Shown here piece after piece: positions 7,750-15,253 of a stretch of DNA of 33,155 bases. The notes under the pieces were generated by a model, which saw nothing but the letters and a program-made list of their open reading frames with translations, had not been told where the DNA came from and ran no database searches. This DNA is from Candidatus Cloacimonadota bacterium (GTDB lineage: Bacteria > Cloacimonadota > Cloacimonadia > Cloacimonadales > JAFGVF01). The first letter of the stretch is position 1, and every line of letters begins with the position of its first letter. The stretch lies in assembly GCA_016838885.1 (NCBI GenBank), contig JAEKNW010000311.1, positions 1-33,155 of the forward strand, written 5' to 3'. The position numbers were made by a program, and so were the translations under genes.

Positions 7750-9219
7750 ATGGTAAAAAACGAAGTAAACGAGATTAATATTCTCATTGATGTTGAGAAA
7801 GAATTTGTTAATAAAGCCGAATATGTATTTAGAACTTATTGCCATATTTTAGGGTTAATCCCAATATTCTTTCATGAAGAAACACGTAAGCATGTTGATA
7901 TCTATTATGGGAGTAAGCTTAATACAAACTACCCTTTAACTATTAAGTATAATAAGGGTACCAATGACTTTTTCTTAGCTAATAAATATTATCCTCAATT
8001 CAAAGTGAGATTTAATAACTATAAAAATGAAAAGATTCCTTTCTTCTTTTCAGATCCGGGCAGTATTTATGCAGTTGGCACTAAAACAACTCGCATTAAC
8101 AAAGATATCATCGCCTCAGGATTCTATTTTCTCTCTTGTTGGAAAGAGTATGTGAATAAAAGGAATACTAATCCTGATATCAGATTCAACTATAAAAAAT
8201 CCATGCAATACAAATGGGATTTTGTGGAAGTTCCTGTGGTTGATGCTTATTGTGATATCCTAGATAACATTCTTGAGCTAAGTCTACCCAACTATGAACG
8301 GGGTAATAGATGGAAAGATGACCACTCTTTTTGTATGACTCTATCCCATGATATTGATTATTGGGATATTTGGAGCAAAGAACAGTTCTCAAAAATAATG
8401 AAATATAATCAAGAAAGAATAAAACAAGCTCCTATTCGCTCACTATATAAAATTATTGGTCATTACTTCACTAAGAAGAGATTTAACCCCCAAAAAGCTA
8501 TTCACAATATTCTCAATAAAGAGACTAAACTTAAGGTGAAAAGTACTAATTTTATTTTAGTGCAAGATGATTCTGATGATGATAGAAGAAATTATTTTTC
8601 AGACCCTGAATACAAAACAAGAATAGCTTCAGTATTTAACTCTTATAGTGTAGGCTTACATGGATCTCCTGATTCAGCCTATTCTGCAAAAAAAGCAAGA
8701 AAAGAGTTTAATAAGCTAGAGGAACTTTTTCCATCTACAATTGGCTATCGTTCACACAAGCTGTCTTTTCAATATCAAAGCAGTTTTGAAATTTTAGAAA
8801 AAGTAGGTCTTAAGTATGATTCATCTCTAGGTTACTGGGAGCATATTGGCTTTAGGGCAGGGATTTCTTATCCCTTCTACCCTTATGATTTTGAACATGA
8901 TAAGCCCTTTGATATTTTAGAAATACCCTTAATTGTGATGGATACCTCCCTGATTTCCCACTTAGGTATGGGGATTAACCCATTCGTTGCTTCCTATAGA
9001 TTATCAAAGCTGATCCAAAGAGCTAAGAAATTTCAATCTCATATCTCTATTTTATGGCATAATAACACTTTTGATAATGTTGATTACCCCTGGTGGGGCT
9101 GGCTCTATTGGTCCTTGATTAAACGAGCAAAAATGCAAAATGGCTGGGTATGTTCACAAGATGACTTGTATGATTATTGGCTTAATAAAGGAAACACAAA
9201 TAATAATGAAATTTTTTAA
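7750..9219 (+). CDS. Polysaccharide-deacetylase-like (NodB-fold) protein
   Basis: A 489-residue protein without a clear signal peptide. The N-terminal third (about 1-180) is an accessory region of the kind that precedes NodB domains in many Bacteroidetes-group proteins. The C-terminal part has recognisable metal-dependent deacetylase motifs in order: SHDID (199-203, motif 1), GLHGS with His304 (motif 2), GYRSHKLSF (motif 3 region) and LWHNNTF with His437 (motif 5). The second histidine of the usual HxxxH pair is not obvious after His304, so activity should not be assumed. Family members remove acetyl groups from envelope polysaccharides or peptidoglycan; no specific substrate can be given. 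AAGGA lies just upstream of the ATG. The next gene begins 20 bp after the stop, suggesting cotranscription with nrdJ without an obvious functional link. Confidence 0.75.
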   Translation: MVKNEVNEINILIDVEKEFVNKAEYVFRTYCHILGLIPIFFHEETRKHVDIYYGSKLNTNYPLTIKYNKGTNDFFLANKYYPQFKVRFNNYKNEKIPFFFSDPGSIYAVGTKTTRINKDIIASGFYFLSCWKEYVNKRNTNPDIRFNYKKSMQYKWDFVEVPVVDAYCDILDNILELSLPNYERGNRWKDDHSFCMTLSHDIDYWDIWSKEQFSKIMKYNQERIKQAPIRSLYKIIGHYFTKKRFNPQKAIHNILNKETKLKVKSTNFILVQDDSDDDRRNYFSDPEYKTRIASVFNSYSVGLHGSPDSAYSAKKARKEFNKLEELFPSTIGYRSHKLSFQYQSSFEILEKVGLKYDSSLGYWEHIGFRAGISYPFYPYDFEHDKPFDILEIPLIVMDTSLISHLGMGINPFVASYRLSKLIQRAKKFQSHISILWHNNTFDNVDYPWWGWLYWSLIKRAKMQNGWVCSQDDLYDYWLNKGNTNNNEIF

Positions 9220-9239
9220 TTTATAGATAGGAGTTTTTA

Positions 9240-11507
9240 ATGATTTTAACAGACAACGCGAAAGTAGTATTAGAAAAGAGGTACTACAAGAAAAATGACC
9301 TAGGAGAAACTATTGAGGATTGGGAAAAGCTTATAAGCAGAGTAGCTGGCAATATAGCTCAAGGCGATAAGGAGAAATACCAACGTTACTTCAAACTATT
9401 AGATTCAGGGGATTTTCTCCCTAACTCTCCAACCCTGATGAATGCGGGAAATGATTTGCAACAACTCTCAGCCTGCTTTGTACTGCCATTAGAAGATAGT
9501 ATGGAAGGGATATTTACCACTATAAAAAATGCAGCTATGATCCATAAGAGCGGTGGCGGAACAGGATTTTCATTTAGTAAATTACGTGAAACTAATGCTC
9601 GTGTTCGTTCAACCAATGGCGTTTCTTCCGGACCAATCAGCTTTTTAAAAGTCTTTAACTCTGCTACTGATGCTGTGAAACAGGGTGGGACCAGACGTGG
9701 AGCTAACATGGCTATTTTAAGTGTTCAACACCCTCAAATAATTGATTTTATCACCTGTAAAGAAGATACAAGTGAGTTGAATAATTTTAATATCTCTGTC
9801 GGTGTTACAGAAGATTTTATGAGAGCAGTGAGAAATGATGATGATTTTCCTCTTATCTCTCCTCATGATTATCAGATAAAAGAGATTGTTAAAGCTCGTG
9901 ATATTTTTGCTTTAATAGTCGAAAAAGCCCATAAAAATGGAGAACCCGGCATTATCTTCCTCGATAGAATTAACAAACATAACCCTACCCCATTGGTTGG
10001 AGAAATTGAATCAACCAACCCTTGCGGAGAACAGCCCCTCCTTCCTAACGAAGCATGTAACTTAGGTTCTATTAATCTTGATAACTTCTATTCAGAAGAA
10101 GGAATCAAATGGGATGCACTCAAAGAAGTAATCTATGATTCAGTAGATTTCTTAGATGATGTGATTAATGTCTCCAACTTCCCACTTCCTGAAATAGACA
10201 AGATGGTAAAAGCTAACAGGAAAATTGGACTTGGCATCATGGGTTGGGCAGATCTCCTCTTCCAGATGGCTATCCCCTATAGCAGTGAAGAAGCAATAGA
10301 TTTAGCTCGCCAGGTCATGGAATTCATCGATTATCATAGTAAAGTAAGATCTATGGAACTGGCTAAACTTCATGGTTCCTTCCCTAATTTTAAAGGAAGT
10401 ATTTATGATGATATGTCATTGATTAGAAAAGATACTAAACTTAAATGGGAAGACTTAAAAGCCCAGATTAAAGAAAATGGCTTACGCAATGCTACTGCAA
10501 CAACCATTGCCCCTACAGGAACAATTTCTATGATTGCCGATACCTCCAGTGGGATCGAACCACAATTCTCACTAGTCTATGTTAAGTATGTGATGGATGG
10601 TGAAAAACTTATCTATGTAAATAAACATCTTAAAGAAAAATTAGAAGATGCCGGTATCTATAGCGAAGAACTAATGGAAAAGATTTCACAAGCAGGTGGA
10701 TTAGCCCACCTTGAAGAGATTCCCCAAGATATTAAAGATGTCTTTGTTACTTCTCATGATATCTCTCCTGAATGGCATATTAGAATGCAGGCAGCTTTTC
10801 AAGAATATACAGATAATGCTGTTTCTAAGACTATTAACTTTAAAAATGATGCTACACCTGAAGATATTAAAATGGCTTACGAATTAGCTTATGATACCCG
10901 TTGTAAAGGTGTTACTGTTTATCGTGACGGATCTCGTCACTTCCAAGTTCTTAATGTGGGGAAGAAAATTAACGAAGAGAAAGATCTTCCCAATGTTAAA
11001 CGTTCTCCTCGCATCAGACCTGAAATTACCAGTGGAATTACCCAGAAAATAGAAACAGGTTGCGGACACATGTATGTTACCATTAATTCAGATAATCAAG
11101 GGGCCTGCGAAATGTTTATCCAAATGGGAAAAGTCGGAGGTTGTGCCTCAGCCCAACTGGAAGCTCAAGCTCGTCTTATCTCCTTAGCCCTTAGAGCAGA
11201 TATCGATATCGAGTCTATCGTCAGACAACTCAAAGGCATTCGCTGTCCTTCTCCTATGTGGAATAAAGGAAAATTAGTTACTTCTTGCTCTGATGCAGTA
11301 GCTACAGCTCTCCAAAAGTTCATTGAATTAAACAAAATTAATGAAATCTCAAATATAAACTTCCAAACAGAAAATAATCCTAACCCTGAAGTCGAAGAAC
11401 AAGCTCAATCTAATACTTCTATCAAAACCTGCCCGGAATGTGGATCAGTAGTTTACCATGAAGAAGGTTGCCTGAAATGCCAAGCCTGTGGCTGGTCTAA
11501 GTGCTAG
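9240..11507 (+). CDS. nrdJ: Adenosylcobalamin-dependent (class II) ribonucleotide reductase
   Basis: Makes deoxyribonucleotides with a B12-derived radical, with or without oxygen. The 755-residue chain has the class II catalytic set: Cys79 (LSACFVLP) and Cys273 (NEACNLGSINL) as the redox pair, and Asn260, Cys262 and Glu264 in NPCGE as the radical-site residues. The 11-residue spacing of Cys262 and Cys273 matches known NrdJ. Further motifs are the phosphate-binding ATTIAPTGTIS segment and SSGIEPQFSLVY. A TSCPD-type domain (about 600-690, TGCGHMYVTI, GGCASAQLEAQARL) is followed by a C-terminal Cys cluster CPECG...CLKCQACGWSKC, probably a zinc ribbon or thiol shuttle. No N-terminal ATP-cone is apparent. 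The start has AGGAG 6-7 nt upstream. It implies a cobalamin-using, probably anaerobic or oxygen-indifferent lifestyle. Confidence 0.95.
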   Translation: MILTDNAKVVLEKRYYKKNDLGETIEDWEKLISRVAGNIAQGDKEKYQRYFKLLDSGDFLPNSPTLMNAGNDLQQLSACFVLPLEDSMEGIFTTIKNAAMIHKSGGGTGFSFSKLRETNARVRSTNGVSSGPISFLKVFNSATDAVKQGGTRRGANMAILSVQHPQIIDFITCKEDTSELNNFNISVGVTEDFMRAVRNDDDFPLISPHDYQIKEIVKARDIFALIVEKAHKNGEPGIIFLDRINKHNPTPLVGEIESTNPCGEQPLLPNEACNLGSINLDNFYSEEGIKWDALKEVIYDSVDFLDDVINVSNFPLPEIDKMVKANRKIGLGIMGWADLLFQMAIPYSSEEAIDLARQVMEFIDYHSKVRSMELAKLHGSFPNFKGSIYDDMSLIRKDTKLKWEDLKAQIKENGLRNATATTIAPTGTISMIADTSSGIEPQFSLVYVKYVMDGEKLIYVNKHLKEKLEDAGIYSEELMEKISQAGGLAHLEEIPQDIKDVFVTSHDISPEWHIRMQAAFQEYTDNAVSKTINFKNDATPEDIKMAYELAYDTRCKGVTVYRDGSRHFQVLNVGKKINEEKDLPNVKRSPRIRPEITSGITQKIETGCGHMYVTINSDNQGACEMFIQMGKVGGCASAQLEAQARLISLALRADIDIESIVRQLKGIRCPSPMWNKGKLVTSCSDAVATALQKFIELNKINEISNINFQTENNPNPEVEEQAQSNTSIKTCPECGSVVYHEEGCLKCQACGWSKC

Positions 11508-11533
11508 TTTTCTGTAAGTTTCTTTAGCCCCTA

Positions 11534-11680
11534 TGATGCAGTAGAGCTTTAGAGAAGAGTGCAGATTCTTTTAGCAAAATAACTTACAGAATTCGGACAC
11601 ATATAATATATATACGGGAGAATTATGGAAGTTACTTTTGCAAAAGAATATAGTGCTATTCTCAGAGATCTACTGCATTA
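11534..11680. repeat. Long imperfect inverted repeat (about 61-bp arms)
   Basis: The left arm (11534-11594) and right arm (11620-11680) are reverse complements at roughly 70 percent or more of positions with one small gap, around a 25-bp AT-rich centre. The best-paired blocks are CTACTGCAT at the base, AAAAGAAT in the middle and AAGTTA near the tip. No open reading frame or ribosome site is visible. It could be a degraded miniature transposable element, a long hairpin RNA, or the 3' end structure of the nrdJ transcript. Confidence 0.6.
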
Positions 11681-11687
11681 TTTGTGT

Positions 11688-11726
11688 TTAACCCCGGGCT
11701 AAACTATTTATCCCCTTCGGGGATTT
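11688..11726 (-). repeat. Dispersed palindromic repeat, copy 1
   Basis: On the minus strand this 39-nt segment matches 32946-32984 (plus strand) at all but three positions. It contains ATCCCC-TTC-GGGGAT (11710-11724 on the plus strand) and a CCGGGG block. The hairpin is followed on the plus strand by TTTT, so it might weakly terminate nrdJ transcription, but the T run is short. Confidence 0.7.
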
Positions 11727-11732
11727 TAGATA

Positions 11733-11788
11733 ATGCCGGCAAGGATGCCGGCGCTCCCAGTGGTGCTCCCAGTGGCGCTCCCAGTGTT
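11733..11788. repeat. GC-rich short direct repeats (ATGCCGGC x2, 12-bp unit x3)
   Basis: ATGCCGGC occurs at 11733-11740 and 11745-11752, followed directly by three tandem 12-mers, GCTCCCAGTGGT, GCTCCCAGTGGC and GCTCCCAGTGTT (11753-11788). Base composition is far richer in G+C than the surroundings, suggesting an inserted or mobile repeat unit. Confidence 0.8.
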
Positions 11789-11805
11789 TTCCCCAGTTAG
11801 GGTTA

Positions 11806-11830
11806 TTGTGGAAGCATCTTGCATCCACAA
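11806..11830. other. Hairpin of unknown role
   Basis: TTGTGGAAGC (11806-11815) and GCATCCACAA (11821-11830) pair with one mismatch around a 5-nt loop. It stands next to the terminator at 11836-11860 and may be part of a 3' end structure or a repeat. Confidence 0.45.
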
Positions 11831-11835
11831 GCAAA

Positions 11836-11860
11836 AACCCTCTCATTTTCAGAGAGGGTT
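11836..11860 (-). terminator. Intrinsic terminator of the minus-strand giant operon
   Basis: A perfect 9-bp stem, AACCCTCTC (11836-11844) with GAGAGGGTT (11852-11860), has a 7-nt loop. Read on the minus strand it is followed by TTTTT. It begins 36 bp beyond the stop codon of the PorE-like gene, the last gene of the operon. Confidence 0.8.
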
Positions 11861-11895
11861 CTATTTACTTATATAGAATTTTCTTTTTTAGGGGA

Positions 11896-14136
11896 TTATT
11901 CTTCTAGTGGATTAATTTCCATAACATAGTTTGTTAAATCAACACCGGGGATAAACCAGCCATCGATAATAGATTTTACAGCTTTATCGAAACTATCATT
12001 CTGCATACCACCTTCAATTTGGATGGCAGTAACCTGAACACGGTTATTGTTATTAATCATCTGAACTTGGATTTTATTTTCAATACCATACTCAGTAGCA
12101 ATTCTGATAATTTTATTTTTAAGAATTTTAATTTCTGAGTTGGTGAAGAAAGGAGAATTAGCTTCTTGAGATTGTTGCACAATGGCTTGAACTTCTTCTT
12201 CAGGTAAGAATTGAGAATCATCTAAGTGTACTTGAGGAGTTGCCTCTTCTTTAGTCATTTCTTCCTCTTCAGCGGGGACTTCTGTTGATTCTGGAACTTC
12301 TTCTACAGGGATTACTTCAACTCCTTTTTCCGCTACAGGGATTACTTCAGCTTCAGGAGTTACTTCAGCTTCAGGAGTAACAACTTCAAGGGTTTTATCA
12401 CCTCTAGTTACTACAAATTCAACCCTTCTATTAAGCTGTCTGTTTTCTTCAGTATCATTAGGAACTTTTGGGTTCTCTTGTCCTTCTCCGCGATAATTAA
12501 GCATATCTTTATCAACGCCATTATCAATGAGATATTGGACAACAGATTGAGCTCTTCTTTCAGAGAGGTTTTTGTTATATTTAGCAGAACCAATATTATC
12601 GGTGTGGCCAACAACACAAACTTCAATACCGGGGTTTGCTTTGAGAGTTGTTACTAACATATTCAAACTTGGGAAAGATTCTTCTTTAAGAGTAGCTTTA
12701 TCAAAATCGAAATAGATGTTTTCGATAACATAATTCTTCTCTTCTAAGAGTTCAATTTGGATATCATGTTTAAGTTCATTGATACCCTCATCAAAAATAA
12801 TGACCCCTGAATAAGCTTGATAATTAGATTGAGTAATCTGAATATTTACAGTATCTATTCTAGGTAAATAGAGATTATAGTATCCGTTGGCATTGGATTG
12901 AGCAACATTGGTGATGACTTCATCATCAATAGTATAAGTCCAGTTGACGTCGGCAGAAACAGGTTTTCCGTAATTATCTACGACATCACCATATACTCTA
13001 ATTCCATCAATATACTCTTCGTTAAGAATAACGACTTTATAGATATCTTCCCCACCTTGACCACCCGGGCGATCTGAGGAGATAAATGCTTCGTTAGAAT
13101 TTTCTACTCTGAAATAGTGTCTTTCATTATAGATAGTGTTAATTTCAGGACCTAAGTTTATTGGGGCTTCCCAGTCAGTCCATGAAGACCCATTTTTTCT
13201 GGCTCTGAAGATATCAAATCCACCAAATGAAGAGTGTCCATTAGATGAGAAGAAGAGAGTTCTTCCATCCCAGCTGATAAAAGGACTTTGTTCGTCATTA
13301 ATAGTATTAATAGTAGAACCTAAGTTAATGGGTTCTTGCCAACCATTGATATTTTCTGAAACCCAGATATCATAACCACCTAATGAACCAGGTCTGTTGG
13401 AAGTAAAGAACATAACTTTATCTTCAAAAACATAGGGTTGTAGGTCGCTATAATCGGAGGAAACATTGTTTATTCTCACAGGTTTTGTGAAAGCATCTTG
13501 TACTTTTTCAGCACGGTAGATCCCTCTTTTACCATCATAATGACCAAAGAGATAAGCATAATTACCATCTTTCGAGAAAGAGTTCAATGATTCGTTACCA
13601 TTGGTTAATAATGTAGGAACCGGCTTAAGTTGTCCCCAAGAAGAACCAAGTTTTTCACTAACAAAGATGTTTTCTTTGAGAGCTTGGCATTTTCTGGATG
13701 ATGTAAAATATAATTGATTTCCATTAGGACTGAGAATCGGAGCAAAATCTCCATATTCTGAATTCAAATATTGTGGGAAATAACCGAATTGGTATTGTTT
13801 AATACCTTTAGCAGTTTTAATCACAGTATCTTCTATTAGCATAAGCAGGTTATCATAATATGCGTGGTCAATTCCAGACTTATTATTAACGTAGTGATCT
13901 AAGTTATCATAAGCTTTCTGCAAATCGCCTTTGGCCATTTGTACTTGAAACATAACTAGATAATTATCATAGTTATCTGGACTCTGAGCTATAGCTTTTT
14001 CCATAAGAACTTCAGCGTGAGGATAGAATCCTCCATCTAAGAAACTTTTAGCCTGCTCAATATAAGATTGACTTGTTTGAGCCAACAGAAAAGAAAAACT
14101 TAAAAGAGCCAAAGCAATAAAAAGTTTAGTTTTCAT
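11896..14136 (-). CDS. PorE-like OmpA-family envelope protein (TPR, beta-propeller, CRD, OmpA)
   Basis: The start is placed at 14136, not at the upstream in-frame ATG at 14238. AAGGAG lies 7 nt before it, a clean signal peptide MKTKLFIALALLSFSFLLA follows, and the upstream extension would be coded by a hairpin. The 746-residue product has TPR-like helices (about 20-95), a WD40/PD40 beta-propeller (about 105-365, repeated FTSNRPGSLGGYDIW-type blades), a carboxypeptidase-regulatory-like fold (about 380-460) and an OmpA peptidoglycan-binding domain (about 475-580, GHTDNIGSAKYNKNLSERRA). This four-domain order is that of PorE, a T9SS periplasmic component. P. gingivalis PorE is a lipoprotein; this protein has no lipobox Cys. 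Unusually it continues into a Glu/Pro/Val linker, which includes an exact 18-bp tandem duplication (12342-12377), and an unrecognised domain of about 85 residues. It probably anchors an outer-membrane complex to peptidoglycan. Confidence 0.85.
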   Translation of the reverse strand: MKTKLFIALALLSFSFLLAQTSQSYIEQAKSFLDGGFYPHAEVLMEKAIAQSPDNYDNYLVMFQVQMAKGDLQKAYDNLDHYVNNKSGIDHAYYDNLLMLIEDTVIKTAKGIKQYQFGYFPQYLNSEYGDFAPILSPNGNQLYFTSSRKCQALKENIFVSEKLGSSWGQLKPVPTLLTNGNESLNSFSKDGNYAYLFGHYDGKRGIYRAEKVQDAFTKPVRINNVSSDYSDLQPYVFEDKVMFFTSNRPGSLGGYDIWVSENINGWQEPINLGSTINTINDEQSPFISWDGRTLFFSSNGHSSFGGFDIFRARKNGSSWTDWEAPINLGPEINTIYNERHYFRVENSNEAFISSDRPGGQGGEDIYKVVILNEEYIDGIRVYGDVVDNYGKPVSADVNWTYTIDDEVITNVAQSNANGYYNLYLPRIDTVNIQITQSNYQAYSGVIIFDEGINELKHDIQIELLEEKNYVIENIYFDFDKATLKEESFPSLNMLVTTLKANPGIEVCVVGHTDNIGSAKYNKNLSERRAQSVVQYLIDNGVDKDMLNYRGEGQENPKVPNDTEENRQLNRRVEFVVTRGDKTLEVVTPEAEVTPEAEVIPVAEKGVEVIPVEEVPESTEVPAEEEEMTKEEATPQVHLDDSQFLPEEEVQAIVQQSQEANSPFFTNSEIKILKNKIIRIATEYGIENKIQVQMINNNNRVQVTAIQIEGGMQNDSFDKAVKSIIDGWFIPGVDLTNYVMEINPLEE

Positions 14137-14170
14137 GAAATCTCCTTTTTTAATGTTATTTTTCATTTTT

Positions 14171-14240
14171 TCAAAACTTCTTTTAAACTCTACATGATAG
14201 AGTTTAAAAGAAGTTTTGAGAGGGGAACCCCCTCTCAAAA
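14171..14240. promoter_or_regulatory. Two overlapping intercistronic hairpins (PorV-like to PorE-like spacer)
   Basis: Hairpin 1 has 22-bp perfect arms (14171-14192 and 14198-14219) with a 5-nt loop CATGA. Hairpin 2 has 12-bp perfect arms, TTTTGAGAGGGG (14214-14225) and CCCCTCTCAAAA (14229-14240), with a 3-nt loop. The arms share 14214-14219, so both cannot form fully at once. On the transcribed minus strand neither is followed by a U run, so they are not simple terminators. They may act in attenuation, RNA processing or 3' end protection. Confidence 0.75.
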
Positions 14241-14250
14241 CACTCTATGT

Positions 14251-15207
14251 TTAGAATCTAAATGTTAAACCATATCTATGATTATCTTCGTTGATTCCTT
14301 CTGAATCTTCTCTAACATAACCATAGTTCATTTCGACCATTTTGAATCTGATACCAAAACCGGCTGTGAATTGACCATCATTAGCACCAATTCTAACCCC
14401 GGCTTGTACTTGTGATAACATATCTTCCCAAGTAGGATCCTGAGTATTTCTCATTGTTCCAAGTCCTGAACCTAAATCAGTATCGCTACCAACATTTGTC
14501 CAATATTCTGCACCCATGTGAACAGTGATTTCATCACGGCTTTCTTCTTGTCTCAAATCTCCGGATACAGTAAGACCCTTGATTGGGAATACTGCAAGAC
14601 CGAGATTATATTGCATTGGAATACTTACATTATCTGATTTACTATACACGTCTCTAACATGTGCACCAAAAGAGATGTATTCGTTCATTTCATACATCAT
14701 TCCTAAGTCCATGCCAAAACCGGTAGTTTTGTCATCATCAATATTATCGAAATACATTTTGATACTTGAACCCCAAAGGAATTTTCCTGTGCGAGTAGCT
14801 AAACTAATATTGATATTGTTATCTTGAGCATCGTAGGTCCCGGTAGAGTTACCTGTTGCATCATAACCATCAAAATCAGTTACACCGGCATTTAACCAGC
14901 TTAGAGCTAAGTATCCGTATTTAAATCTCATTCCCATACCGGCATAGCTGGTTGTTCTATCTAAACCTAAGCCATCGGTATAATCTATTCCTACTTGATA
15001 ATCTGCAATCTTAGCCAATCCGGCAGGATTCCAGTAAGCAGCTGTGATATCATTCATATAAGCTGTTCCTGTTCCACCCATTGCCATACCTTTTGCACCA
15101 TAACCCATACGGAGATAAGGTTTATTGTGGTTATTATCAGCAATAAGAGCGGAAACAAGACCAAGCATCACTGCTACAACTATCATTATTTTTACACTTT
15201 TAGTCAT
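14251..15207 (-). CDS. PorV/UPF0164-type outer membrane beta-barrel protein
   Basis: A 318-residue protein with an N-terminal signal peptide (about 1-23, ending VSALIA). The PorV/PorQ/UPF0164 family mark follows: LRMGYGAKGMAMGGTGTAYMNDITAAYWNPAGLA. After it come alternating beta strands with aromatic girdles and a C-terminal strand ending YGLTFRF, as expected of an outer-membrane barrel. In T9SS, PorV binds the sorting domain of substrates and carries them from the translocon to the attachment complex; PorQ is a related accessory. Which subtype this is cannot be settled by eye. It lies 46 bp after the giant gene and precedes the PorE-like gene, suggesting that the three work together. GGAGG lies 5 nt before the ATG. 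A PorP/SprF assignment was considered, but the usual N-terminal signature of that family is absent. Confidence 0.82.
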   Translation of the reverse strand: MTKSVKIMIVVAVMLGLVSALIADNNHNKPYLRMGYGAKGMAMGGTGTAYMNDITAAYWNPAGLAKIADYQVGIDYTDGLGLDRTTSYAGMGMRFKYGYLALSWLNAGVTDFDGYDATGNSTGTYDAQDNNINISLATRTGKFLWGSSIKMYFDNIDDDKTTGFGMDLGMMYEMNEYISFGAHVRDVYSKSDNVSIPMQYNLGLAVFPIKGLTVSGDLRQEESRDEITVHMGAEYWTNVGSDTDLGSGLGTMRNTQDPTWEDMLSQVQAGVRIGANDGQFTAGFGIRFKMVEMNYGYVREDSEGINEDNHRYGLTFRF

Positions 15208-15231
15208 TTATTCCTCCAAATTTTTAGAGGA

Positions 15232-15247
15232 AGGGGGCGTACCCCCT
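15232..15247. promoter_or_regulatory. GC-rich hairpin between giant gene and PorV-like gene
   Basis: GGGGG (15233-15237) and CCCCC (15242-15246) form a compact stem, extended by an A-T pair, with loop CGTA. It begins 7 bp past the stop codon of the giant gene on the minus strand. No U run follows in the direction of transcription. It resembles the G-run/C-run hairpin at 14220-14236, which has the same position relative to the next stop codon. Confidence 0.65.
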
Positions 15248-15253
15248 CCCAAT

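Noticed and set aside
9386-9709. 107-residue frame antisense to nrdJ
   Set aside because: It lies wholly inside a conserved gene on the other strand and has no features of its own. The same holds for the short frames opposite the giant gene, the barrel gene and the PorE-like gene.
11508-11895. A small gene after nrdJ, for instance starting at the ATG near 11625
   Set aside because: GGGAG precedes that ATG, but the frame sits in the right arm of the inverted repeat, shows no recognisable protein sequence, and is better explained by the repeat.
14137-14238. N-terminal extension of the PorE-like protein starting at the upstream ATG
   Set aside because: The extension would be translated from the perfect 22-bp hairpin, has no signal-peptide character, and lacks the ribosome site present before the ATG at 14136.
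14251-15207. PorP/SprF assignment for the barrel protein
   Set aside because: The N-terminus has the MGYGAKGMAMGGTGTA / AAYWNPAGLA pattern of PorV, PorQ and UPF0164 proteins, not the PorP/SprF start.
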